A stretch of 64,000 nt of DNA, from NCBI RefSeq assembly GCF_036057275.1, contig NZ_CP107945.1, positions 6,944,001 through 7,008,000 of the forward strand, given 5' to 3'. Shown in pieces: positions 33,763 through 41,774 of this stretch. The notes under the pieces were generated by a model. That model was not told where the DNA came from. It was given only the letters and a program-made list of their open reading frames with translations, and ran no database searches. The translations under genes and the position numbers were made by a program. The DNA is from Streptomyces sp. NBC_00390. GTDB taxonomy: Bacteria > Actinomycetota > Actinomycetes > Streptomycetales > Streptomycetaceae. How positions within the stretch are numbered: the first letter of the stretch is position 1; the number at the start of each line of letters is the position of its first letter.

Positions 33763-34626
33763 TCAGTGCGAGGCCGCCCCGAAGAGCGTGTGCATCGCGC
33801 GGCGCAGTTCGGTGATGTCCCGCACCGGGGTGGGGAAGTCGAACCGCGCGTCGAAGCACTGCTCACCCGTGAACCGCACCCGCAGGCCGAACCGGTCCAG
33901 CGCCAGCGGCACCGCCCGCAGTCGCGGCGTGACCGCCTCCGGCGCGTCCGCCCGGCGTTCGGCCGGCGGGACCACCGTCCCGCTGCGCTCGCCGAGCAGC
34001 CCGCACAGCGCCTGCACCTGATCGTCGTGCGCGGCGTGCAGATGCTGGAGCAGTTCGGCCTCGTGCGCGACGAGCGGATCGACCGCCGCGTTCGCGAAGG
34101 CCTCCGGGTCGACGCTCTCGGCGCCCCACAGATCGTCGACGCTCGCCTCGCCGACCTCCAGGCGGAGCATCATCGACCCGGGCTCGGCGAAGTCCGGCGC
34201 GCAGGTCAGCCAGCCGGAGACCCAGGCGCGGCCGCGAATACGCTGGGGGACCGAGATCGGCGCGACATCGGTGATCTCCAGCACCGCGGACAGTTCGTCG
34301 TCCTGCGCGTGCGTCGCGGCGCGTACGGTCGGTGCGTCGGCGGGGAAGAGCAGGAACACCTCGCCGTCCGTCCCCACCACACGGGCCTGCGGCATCAGCT
34401 GCTCGGGCCGGGCCGACTCCAGGCCGGGGACGAGCAGCAGTGCGGAGCATGTACTCTGTACGAGAGTTCGTGTGCGCTCGGCTGCTGACGGCATCCGAGT
34501 GATTTCAAGCCCGCTGGGACGCGGCTGACCATGAGCTGATCGGACCTCCGTCACCTCGACGCCTTGAGATGCGTCGGTGTTTGTTGTGCTGTCCGTGATG
34601 CGCTTGGTGTTCCCAGGGCGAGACAT
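33763..34626 (-). CDS. DUF2470-domain protein, probably iron-regulated
   Basis: The 287-residue product has a C-terminal DUF2470-like region (VDPLVAHEAELLQHLHAAHDD, VPLALDRFGLRVRFTGEQ, FDFPTPVRDITELRRAM). In other bacteria this domain ends haem-utilisation proteins of the HugZ/pyridoxamine-oxidase fold, and the N-terminal half here (VFLLFPADAPTVRAATHAQDD) may be a diverged version. ATG 34626 follows AGGAG. An iron box sits 14 bp upstream, so the gene should be switched on when iron is low. Haem or siderophore-iron handling is inferred from that box and the domain. Confidence 0.8.
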   Translation of the reverse strand: MSRPGNTKRITDSTTNTDASQGVEVTEVRSAHGQPRPSGLEITRMPSAAERTRTLVQSTCSALLLVPGLESARPEQLMPQARVVGTDGEVFLLFPADAPTVRAATHAQDDELSAVLEITDVAPISVPQRIRGRAWVSGWLTCAPDFAEPGSMMLRLEVGEASVDDLWGAESVDPEAFANAAVDPLVAHEAELLQHLHAAHDDQVQALCGLLGERSGTVVPPAERRADAPEAVTPRLRAVPLALDRFGLRVRFTGEQCFDARFDFPTPVRDITELRRAMHTLFGAASH

Positions 34627-34640
34627 GCGATCTCCTTGAG

Positions 34641-34659
34641 TAAGGTGAGCCTAACCTAA
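34641..34659 (-). promoter_or_regulatory. Iron box (DmdR/IdeR operator)
   Basis: On the minus strand TTAGGTTAGGCTCACCTTA matches the actinobacterial iron-box consensus TTAGGTTAGGCTAACCTAA at 17 of 19 positions. It lies 14 bp before the DUF2470 ATG and 23 bp before the rpsD GTG, inside a divergent gap of only 56 bp. Confidence 0.85.
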
Positions 34660-34682
34660 CCTACAACGGAGGTCTGGAGAAC

Positions 34683-35297
34683 GTGCCTAACCAGTCGCGT
34701 CCCAAGGTCAAGAAGTCGAGGGCGCTCGGTATCGCCCTGACGCCGAAGGCTGTCAAGTACTTCGAGGCCCGCCCCTACCCGCCGGGCGAGCACGGCCGTG
34801 GCCGCAAGCAGAACTCGGACTACAAGGTCCGTCTGCTCGAGAAGCAGCGTCTGCGCGCCCAGTACGACATCAGCGAGCGCCAGATGGCGCGTGCCTACGA
34901 CCGCGCCAAGAAGGCCGAGGGCAAGACCGGTGACGCGCTCGTCATCGAGCTCGAGCGCCGCCTCGACGCCCTGGTCCTGCGTTCGGGCATCGCCCGCACC
35001 ATCTACCAGGCCCGTCAGATGGTCGTCCACGGCCACATCGAGGTAAACGGTGGCAAGGTCGACAAGCCGTCGTTCCGCGTCCGTCCCGACGACGTCGTGA
35101 TGGTCCGCGAGCGCAGCCGCGAGAAGGCCCTCTTCCAGGTCGCGCGTGAGGGTGGCTTCGCCCCCGACGGCGAGACCCCGCGCTACCTGCAGGTCAACCT
35201 GAAGGCCCTGGCGTTCCGCCTGGACCGTGACCCGCAGCGCAAGGAAGTTCCGGTCATCTGCGACGAGCAGCTGGTCGTCGAGTACTACGCCCGCTGA
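34683..35297 (+). CDS. rpsD: 30S ribosomal protein S4 (zinc-free form)
   Basis: The 204-residue protein nucleates 30S assembly. It begins MPNQSRPKVKKSRALGIALT and lacks the four N-terminal cysteines of zinc-binding S4, so it is the C-minus type. The S4 RNA-binding domain is clear (LDALVLRSGIARTIYQARQM, VVHGHIEVNGGKVD). GTG 34683 follows GGAGG/GGAGA. It is isolated from the usual S13-S11-S4-rpoA operon, as expected for Streptomyces. Confidence 0.95.
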   Translation: MPNQSRPKVKKSRALGIALTPKAVKYFEARPYPPGEHGRGRKQNSDYKVRLLEKQRLRAQYDISERQMARAYDRAKKAEGKTGDALVIELERRLDALVLRSGIARTIYQARQMVVHGHIEVNGGKVDKPSFRVRPDDVVMVRERSREKALFQVAREGGFAPDGETPRYLQVNLKALAFRLDRDPQRKEVPVICDEQLVVEYYAR

Positions 35298-35322
35298 TCA
35301 AGGCGTAGCTCACAGCGCTTCT

Positions 35323-35364
35323 GCCCGCCGCTTCCCCGCCTCACCGGTGGGGAAGCCGGCGGGC
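35323..35364. terminator. Bidirectional hairpin between rpsD and the NB-ARC gene
   Basis: GCCCGCCGCTTCCCC (35323-35337) pairs with GGGGAAGC and GGCGGGC (35349-35364) with one bulged base and an 11-nt loop. The right arm includes the last codons of the minus-strand gene. Confidence 0.75.
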
Positions 35365-37524
35365 TCCCGCGTTCCTGGGGTCCACCGGCGGCGGGGCCGG
35401 CACGCTGCGCCGGTGGGCCATGTGCCGTTGCGGTGGCTCCGGCGCGGTCAGCGCACGCCGCACGGCCGCGTCCAGCGACAGCTCGCGCCCCTCCCGCAGA
35501 CACTCCTCGAAGCGCTCGGCCCCCAGGAGCCGGCCCGCCTGCTCCGCGCACAGCGCCCGTGGTGCGCCGAAATGGCCGGAACCGAACAGCGGCAGGCCCA
35601 CCGCGTCCCACACGGGCGCCGCCGCCCCCTGCAGCACGGCGGCCTCTGCCGCATCGCCCTCGGTCGCGGTGACCAGGGCCAGCAGCTCGATCGCCAGCAC
35701 CAGGGCCACCAGGTCGTTGAACCGGTGGCCGACATCGATGCACTCGGCCAGCAGTGTCCGCGCCAAACCCGGATCACCGGCCGCCCAGGCGGCGTACGCC
35801 AGCACGTACAGCGCGTACGACCGGGTCCAGCGCTCTCCGCGTTCCTCGCAGATCTCCCGGACCTCTTCGCACAGCGCCACCGCGGCGTCCAGCCGGTCCT
35901 GGAACACCAGGGTCATCGCCAGCGCGACCCGGGCCATCAGCACATTGCTGTTGAGCTCTCCGGCCTCCTCGTACCCGATCAGTGCCGACCGCAGCAGCCT
36001 TTCGGCGCGCGGCATGTCATCGGTGACCAGCGACAGACAGCCGATGCGATGGACGGCGTACGCGGCGGCCACGCGGTTGCCGGACAGCTCCGCGGCATCC
36101 CGGCACTCGTACAGCGCGCCCGCGGCCGAGGCGTTGTCACCCTGTAGCACCGCCACGTACCCGAGCACCCACAGCGCCTTCAGCCGGGACTCCTCGTGAT
36201 CCGCCTGGAGCTCCAGCGACCGGTCCAGCCAGTGTCTGCCCTCGGCGAGCCGGCCGCAGCCGACCCAGTAGAACCACAGCGTGCCCGCCAGATACTGGCC
36301 CAGATGCACCTCGTCGGGCTGCTCGAGGCACAGCTCGATCGCCGCCCGCAGATTGGGCAGTGCGCTGTCGGCGCAGGCCGCGACCTCCGCCTGACGAGGG
36401 CTGAACCACTCCAGCTCGCACCAGGTGGCCAGACCGATGTACCAGTCACGGTGCCGTCTGCGCAGCCGCTCGTCGTCGCCGAGGGCCTCCAGCCACTCGG
36501 CGCCGTAGGCCCGGACGGTGTCGAGCATGCGGTAGCGGACGCCTGCGCGCGTCTCCTCGCGGCCGACCACGGACTGGGCCAGCAGCTCACCGAGTACGTC
36601 GAGCACCCGGTCCGCGGGCAGCTCGGGTCCGCTGCAGATGTACTCGGCAGCCTCCAGGTCGAACTGACCGGCGAACACCGACAGTCGCGCCCACAGCAGC
36701 CGCTCCTCGGGCGTGCACAGCTCATGGCTCCAGCCGACCGCCGTACGCAGTGTCCGATGGCGCGGCAGCGCACCCCGGCAGCCGCCGGTGAGGAGCCCGA
36801 ACCGGTCGTCGAGCCGGTCCAGCAGCTGATCGAGGGAGAGTGCGGGCAGCCGCCCGGCGGCCAGCTCCAGCGCGAGCGGGATCCGGTCGAGGCGGCGGCA
36901 GATCTCCTCGACCGGCCGACGGTCGGCGCCGGTGAGCCGGAACGTCGGGCAGGTGCGTCTCGCCCGGTCGGTGAAGAGCTCCACGGCGTCGTCCTCGGTC
37001 ATCGCCGACAGTGTGAAGACCTGCTCACCGGAGAGGCGCAGCGGCCTGCGGCCCACGGCGAGGACCTGGACGGCGGATGCACGGCGCAGGATGTCCCGTA
37101 CCAGCGCCGCGCACTCGTCGACGAGATGCTCGAAGCCGTCCAGGACGAGCAGCAACCGGCGGCGTGCGAGATGTGCGAGCAGAACCTCGCGGGGCGGCCG
37201 GCGGGTGTGGTCGGTGATCCCCAGCGACTCCGCCACGGTATGGGCCATCAGATCGGCGTCGTGCAGCAGCGACAGCTCGGTCAGCCACACGCCGTCGGCG
37301 TACCGATTCTGCGCTGCGGCCGCAGCGTGTGCCGCGAGCCTCGACTTCCCGGCCCCGCCGGGTCCGACCACGGTCACCAGGCGGGCGCGCGTGTCGTCCA
37401 GCGCCCGGTCGAGGGCTGCCAGCTCGTCGGCCCGCCCCACGAAGCGGTTCAGCTCGGCGGGGAGATTGCCCTGACGGGGCGGGCGGTCGCCGACGGGAGG
37501 TAAGGAGCGAGAGGAGCGGCGCAT
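35341..37524 (-). CDS. NB-ARC/STAND ATPase with TPR-like C-terminus, no DNA-binding domain seen
   Basis: The 727-residue product starts with a short basic leader and RFVGRADELAALD, then an NB-ARC ATPase: Walker A GPGGAGKSR (~54-62), Walker B LLLVLDGFEHLVDEC and AVGRRPLRLSGEQVF. The region after ~residue 330 is helical repeat sequence of TPR type (EGRHWLDRSLELQADHEES, ALWVLGYVAVLQGDNASAA). AfsR-like regulators have the same middle and C-terminal parts but add a SARP or LuxR domain; neither is present here. It is therefore a signalling ATPase of unknown target. ATG 37524 has no clear ribosome site. Confidence 0.85.
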   Translation of the reverse strand: MRRSSRSLPPVGDRPPRQGNLPAELNRFVGRADELAALDRALDDTRARLVTVVGPGGAGKSRLAAHAAAAAQNRYADGVWLTELSLLHDADLMAHTVAESLGITDHTRRPPREVLLAHLARRRLLLVLDGFEHLVDECAALVRDILRRASAVQVLAVGRRPLRLSGEQVFTLSAMTEDDAVELFTDRARRTCPTFRLTGADRRPVEEICRRLDRIPLALELAAGRLPALSLDQLLDRLDDRFGLLTGGCRGALPRHRTLRTAVGWSHELCTPEERLLWARLSVFAGQFDLEAAEYICSGPELPADRVLDVLGELLAQSVVGREETRAGVRYRMLDTVRAYGAEWLEALGDDERLRRRHRDWYIGLATWCELEWFSPRQAEVAACADSALPNLRAAIELCLEQPDEVHLGQYLAGTLWFYWVGCGRLAEGRHWLDRSLELQADHEESRLKALWVLGYVAVLQGDNASAAGALYECRDAAELSGNRVAAAYAVHRIGCLSLVTDDMPRAERLLRSALIGYEEAGELNSNVLMARVALAMTLVFQDRLDAAVALCEEVREICEERGERWTRSYALYVLAYAAWAAGDPGLARTLLAECIDVGHRFNDLVALVLAIELLALVTATEGDAAEAAVLQGAAAPVWDAVGLPLFGSGHFGAPRALCAEQAGRLLGAERFEECLREGRELSLDAAVRRALTAPEPPQRHMAHRRSVPAPPPVDPRNAGARRLPHR

Positions 37525-37671
37525 GAGACACGCAGCGTACCCACCCGTAAGCACTCCGTACAATCTGCCCGGGGCAACTGCCGTCCCGTGCACCGCTAAT
37601 GCGGTATGGGGTGCCACCCCGGGCGCGATAGGGTCGGAGGGAGATTTTCTACAAGCAGGGAGCGGTGCACA

Positions 37672-38103
37672 GTGACCGGTGGAGAGGTTGCCGGGCTTCT
37701 GGTGGCCGTCTTCTGGGCGATCCTGGTCTCCTTCCTCGCCGTGGTGCTGGTGAGGCTGGCGCAGACGCTCAGGGCGACCACCAAGCTGGTTGCGGACGTG
37801 ACCGAACAGGCCGTTCCGCTGCTGGCAGACGCCTCCGTGACGGTACGCGCGGCGCAGACCCAGCTCGACCGGGTCGATGCCATCGCATCCGACGTCCAGG
37901 AAGTCACCTCCAACGCCTCCGCGCTCTCCACGACGGTCGCATCGACCTTCGGCGGCCCCCTGGTCAAGGTCGCCGCCTTCGGGTACGGCGTACGCCGGGC
38001 GCTGGGCCGCACGAGCGACGACACCCCCGCCGCGCCGACCCGTCGCACGCTGATCGTCGGACGCACGGTGCCGGCCGCGAGGCGCGGAAAGCGGAAAGGC
38101 TGA
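37672..38103 (+). CDS. DUF948 membrane protein
   Basis: The 143-residue protein has an N-terminal helix (VAGLLVAVFWAILVSFLAVVL), then a long amphipathic coiled-coil region (LRATTKLVADVTEQAVPLLA; LDRVDAIASDVQEV) typical of DUF948, and a basic C-terminus (AARRGKRKG). Related proteins are membrane-tethered and of unknown function. GTG 37672 is used. It begins a run of same-direction genes: DUF948, DUF6167-like, alaS, ruvX, mltG, aroE. Confidence 0.86.
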   Translation: MTGGEVAGLLVAVFWAILVSFLAVVLVRLAQTLRATTKLVADVTEQAVPLLADASVTVRAAQTQLDRVDAIASDVQEVTSNASALSTTVASTFGGPLVKVAAFGYGVRRALGRTSDDTPAAPTRRTLIVGRTVPAARRGKRKG

Positions 38104-38109
38104 CGAACG

Positions 38110-38511
38110 ATGTTCCGCCGCACGTTCTGGTTCACCGCCGGCGCAGCAGCCGGAGTGTGGGCCACCACCAAGGTCAACCGCAAGCTCAAGCAGCTCACCC
38201 CTGAAAGCCTTGCGGCGCAGGCCGCGAACAGGGCGGTCGAGGCGGGCCACCGCCTCAAGGACTTCGCCCTCGACGTCCGGTCGGGGATGCTGCAGCGCGA
38301 GGCGGAGCTCGGCGAGGTGCTGGGCCTGAACACATCGCCGGACCGCGAGCTCCCCGCCCAGCCGAGGCTGGGTGCGGTCGAACGCAGCGGGCCCGCGCCC
38401 ATCGCCTACCTGCACAGCAAGCACGCACCGGCGAAGCCGCCGAAGGCGGAGCGACCGCAGACCAACGATTCACCCACCGAGCATTCGTACAACCGGAATG
38501 AGGACCACTGA
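38110..38511 (+). CDS. DUF6167-like small protein
   Basis: The 133-residue product starts MFRRTFWFTAGAAAGVWATT, a short membrane-touching segment, followed by a helix (KQLTPESLAAQAANRAVEAG) and a disordered polar tail (PAKPPKAERPQTNDSPTEHS). It matches small proteins always found before alaS in Streptomyces. It lies 6 bp after the DUF948 gene and overlaps alaS (TGATG), so the two may form one membrane unit. Confidence 0.8.
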   Translation: MFRRTFWFTAGAAAGVWATTKVNRKLKQLTPESLAAQAANRAVEAGHRLKDFALDVRSGMLQREAELGEVLGLNTSPDRELPAQPRLGAVERSGPAPIAYLHSKHAPAKPPKAERPQTNDSPTEHSYNRNEDH

Positions 38512-41195
38512 TGGAGTCGGCTGAAATCCGCCGCCGCTGGCTGAGCTTCTTCGAGGAGCGCGGGCACACCGTCGTCCCTTCGGCGTCGCTCATCGCGGAC
38601 GACCCGACTCTGCTGCTGGTCAACGCGGGCATGGTGCCCTTCAAGCCGTACTTCCTCGGTGAGGCCAAGCCGCCCGCCCCGCGGGCCACCAGCGTGCAGA
38701 AGTGCGTCCGCACGCCGGACATCGAAGAGGTCGGCAAGACCACCCGGCACGGCACGTTCTTCCAGATGTGCGGCAACTTCTCCTTCGGTGACTACTTCAA
38801 GGAAGGCGCCATCAAGTACGCCTGGGAGCTGCTCACCGGCTCCGTGGCGGACGGCGGCTACGGCCTGGAGCCCGAGAAGCTCTGGATCACCGTCTACCTC
38901 GACGACGACGAGGCCGAGACGATCTGGCGCGACGTGATCGGCGTGCCCGCCGAGCGGATCCAGCGCCTGGGCAAGAAGGACAACTTCTGGTCCATGGGCG
39001 TCCCCGGCCCCTGCGGACCCTGCTCCGAGATCAACTACGACCGCGGCCCGGAGTTCGGCGCCGAGGGCGGCCCCGCCGTCAACGACGAGCGCTACGTGGA
39101 GATCTGGAACCTCGTCTTCATGCAGTACGAGCGAGGCGCCGGCGAGGGCAAGGAGGACTTCCCGATCCTCGGCGACCTGCCCTCCAAGAACATCGACACC
39201 GGTCTCGGCCTCGAACGCCTCGCCATGATCCTGCAGGGCGTACAGAACATGTACGAGACCGACACCCTGCGCGTCGTGATGGACAAGGCCACCGGGCTCA
39301 CCGGTGTCCGCTACGGCGACAAGCACGACACGGACGTCTCGATGCGCGTGGTCGCGGACCACATGCGCACCTCCGTCATGCTCATCGGCGACGGCGTCAC
39401 GCCGGGCAACGAGGGCCGCGGCTATGTGCTGCGCCGCATCATGCGCCGTGCCATCCGCAACATGCGCCTCATGGGCGCCTCCGGTCCGGTCGTCAAGGAC
39501 CTCATCGACGTCGTGATCGACACGATGGGGCAGCAGTACCCGGAGCTCATCACCGACCGCAGGCGCATCGAGACCGTCGCGCTCGCCGAAGAGGCCGCCT
39601 TCCTCAAGGCCCTCAAGGGCGGCACGAACATCCTCGACACCGCCGTGACCGAGACCAAGGCCGCCGGCGGCACCGTCCTGGCCGGCGACAAGGCGTTCCT
39701 GCTCCACGACACCTGGGGCTTCCCGATCGACCTCACCCTTGAGATGGCCGCCGAGCAGGGCCTGTCCGTGGACGAGGACGGCTTCCGCCGTCTGATGACG
39801 GAGCAGCGCGACCGCGCCAAGGCCGACGCCAGGGCCAAGAAGACCGGTCACGCCGACGTCTCCGCCTACCGCGAGATCGCCGACGGCGCCGGTGTCACCG
39901 AGTTCACCGGATACACGGCCAACGAGGGCGAGTCCACGGTCGTCGGCCTGCTCGTCAACGGTGTCCCGTCGCCCGCCGCCTCCGAGGGTGACGATGTCGA
40001 GGTCGTCCTCGACCGCACCCCGTTCTACGCCGAGGGCGGTGGCCAGCTCGCCGACCAGGGACGTATCAAGCTCGACTCGGGCGCCGTCATCGAGGTGCGC
40101 GACGTCCAGCAGCCGGTCCCCGGTGTCTCCGTGCACAAGGGCTCCGTCCAGGTCGGCGAGGTGACGGTCGGCGCCTCCGCCTACGCCGCCATCGACGTCA
40201 AGCGCCGCCGTGCCATCGCCCGCGCCCACAGCGCCACCCACCTGACCCACCAGGCGCTGCGCGATGCCCTCGGCCCGACGGCCGCCCAGGCCGGTTCGGA
40301 GAACTCGCCGGGCCGTTTCCGCTTCGACTTCGGCTCGCCCAACGCCGTTCCCGGCACGGTCCTCACCGATGTCGAGCAGAGGATCAACGAGGTCCTCTCG
40401 CGTGAGCTCGATGTGCACGCCGAGATCATGAGCATCGACGAGGCCAAGAAGCAGGGCGCCATCGCCGAGTTCGGTGAGAAGTACGGCGAGCGCGTGCGCG
40501 TCGTGACCATCGGCGACTTCTCCAAGGAGCTGTGCGGCGGTACGCATGTGCACAACACCGCCCAGCTGGGCCTGGTGAAGCTGCTCGGCGAATCGTCGAT
40601 CGGTTCCGGTGTGCGCCGTGTCGAGGCGCTGGTCGGCGTGGACGCCTACAGCTTCCTCGCCAAGGAGCACACGGTCGTCGCCCAGCTCCAGGAGCTGGTC
40701 AAGGGCCGTCCGGAGGAGCTCCCGGAGAAGATCGCCGCCATGCTCGGCAAGCTCAAGGACGCCGAGAAGGAGATCGAGAAGTTCCGTGCGGAGAAGGTGC
40801 TCGGCGCCGCCGCCGGTCTCGCCTCGGGTGCCAAGGACGTCCGCGGTGTCGCGCTGGTGACGGGCACGGTGCCGGACGGCACCGCAGCCGACGATCTGCG
40901 CAAGCTGGTCCTCGACGTCCGCGGTCGGCTGGATCAAATGTCCGGGGCCGGCGACCGTCCTTCCGTCGTGGCCCTGTTCACCACCGCGGGCGGCCGTCCG
41001 CTGACCGTCATCGCCACCAACGAGGCCGCTCGCGAGCGCGGTCTCAAGGCCGGCGACCTGGTCCGTGCGGCCGCCAAGACCCTCGGCGGCGGCGGTGGCG
41101 GCAAGCCGGACGTCGCCCAGGGCGGCGGCCAGAACCCGCAGGCCATCGGCGAAGCCGTGGCCGCCGTCGAGCGCCTCGTCGCCGAGACCGCGTGA
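38511..41195 (+). CDS. alaS: Alanyl-tRNA synthetase
   Basis: The 894-residue class II synthetase charges tRNA-Ala and edits mischarged Ser/Gly. Visible parts are the catalytic core (NAGMVPFKPYFLGE, TRHGTFFQMCGNFSFGDYFK in its core), the editing domain HxxxH in HSATHLTHQAL plus the Cys/His site in LCGGTHVHNT, and the C-terminal DHHA1 domain ending GGGGGGKPDVAQGGGQ. Length is standard. The stop overlaps the possible GTG of ruvX. Confidence 0.97.
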   Translation: MESAEIRRRWLSFFEERGHTVVPSASLIADDPTLLLVNAGMVPFKPYFLGEAKPPAPRATSVQKCVRTPDIEEVGKTTRHGTFFQMCGNFSFGDYFKEGAIKYAWELLTGSVADGGYGLEPEKLWITVYLDDDEAETIWRDVIGVPAERIQRLGKKDNFWSMGVPGPCGPCSEINYDRGPEFGAEGGPAVNDERYVEIWNLVFMQYERGAGEGKEDFPILGDLPSKNIDTGLGLERLAMILQGVQNMYETDTLRVVMDKATGLTGVRYGDKHDTDVSMRVVADHMRTSVMLIGDGVTPGNEGRGYVLRRIMRRAIRNMRLMGASGPVVKDLIDVVIDTMGQQYPELITDRRRIETVALAEEAAFLKALKGGTNILDTAVTETKAAGGTVLAGDKAFLLHDTWGFPIDLTLEMAAEQGLSVDEDGFRRLMTEQRDRAKADARAKKTGHADVSAYREIADGAGVTEFTGYTANEGESTVVGLLVNGVPSPAASEGDDVEVVLDRTPFYAEGGGQLADQGRIKLDSGAVIEVRDVQQPVPGVSVHKGSVQVGEVTVGASAYAAIDVKRRRAIARAHSATHLTHQALRDALGPTAAQAGSENSPGRFRFDFGSPNAVPGTVLTDVEQRINEVLSRELDVHAEIMSIDEAKKQGAIAEFGEKYGERVRVVTIGDFSKELCGGTHVHNTAQLGLVKLLGESSIGSGVRRVEALVGVDAYSFLAKEHTVVAQLQELVKGRPEELPEKIAAMLGKLKDAEKEIEKFRAEKVLGAAAGLASGAKDVRGVALVTGTVPDGTAADDLRKLVLDVRGRLDQMSGAGDRPSVVALFTTAGGRPLTVIATNEAARERGLKAGDLVRAAAKTLGGGGGGKPDVAQGGGQNPQAIGEAVAAVERLVAETA

Positions 41196-41668
41196 CGGTG
41201 GGCATGCGCCGCGGCCGACGCCTCGCGATCGATGTCGGGGACGCCCGTATCGGGGTCGCCTCGTGCGACCCCGACGGGGTCCTCGCGACGCCGGTGGAGA
41301 CCGTGCAGGGACGTGATGTCCCGGCCGCCCACCGGCGGCTGCGGCAGCTGGTCGAGGAGTACGAGCCGATCGAGGTCGTGGTCGGCCTGCCCCGCTCGCT
41401 CAGCGGCGGGGAGGGCCCGGCCGCGGCCAAGGTCCGTGCCTTCGCCCAGGAGTTGGCGCGGGGCGTCACCCCGGTGCCGGTACGACTGGTCGACGAGAGG
41501 ATGACCACAGTGACAGCAAGCCAGGGGCTGCGCGCCTCGGGCGTGAAGTCGAAAAAGGGCAGGTCGGTCATCGATCAGGCGGCCGCTGTGATCATCCTTC
41601 AGAATGCTCTTGAGTCTGAACGGGTATCCGATAATCCGCCCGGCGAGGGCGTCGAAGTGGTCATCTGA
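41192..41668 (+). CDS. ruvX: Putative pre-16S rRNA nuclease / Holliday junction resolvase-like RuvX (YqgF)
   Basis: The 158-residue RNase H-like protein is involved in 16S rRNA 5'-end maturation. It shows RRLAIDVGDARIGVASCDPD with the first catalytic Asp, VVGLPRSLSGGEGPAA, LVDERMTTVTA with the catalytic Glu, and KGRSVIDQAAAVIILQNAL with the last Asp. GTG 41192 overlaps the alaS stop by GTGA and is chosen for coupling; ATG 41204 (MRRGRRLAID) is equally plausible. Confidence 0.92.
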   Translation: MTVGMRRGRRLAIDVGDARIGVASCDPDGVLATPVETVQGRDVPAAHRRLRQLVEEYEPIEVVVGLPRSLSGGEGPAAAKVRAFAQELARGVTPVPVRLVDERMTTVTASQGLRASGVKSKKGRSVIDQAAAVIILQNALESERVSDNPPGEGVEVVI

Positions 41669-41774
41669 TCGCGATACGGTAACGTTCCGCGCGGTGCGGC
41701 GGTTCGAACAGCTGCCGCACAGCAGAGAGAGGCGGGACCGACAGGCGCCCTGTCTCGCGGCCGCTAGGGGATCG

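Noticed and set aside
35341..38424. Longer 1027-codon version of the NB-ARC gene
   Set aside because: The extra 300 codons are antisense to the DUF948 and DUF6167-like genes and contain no domain; ATG 37524 starts sequence typical of the family.
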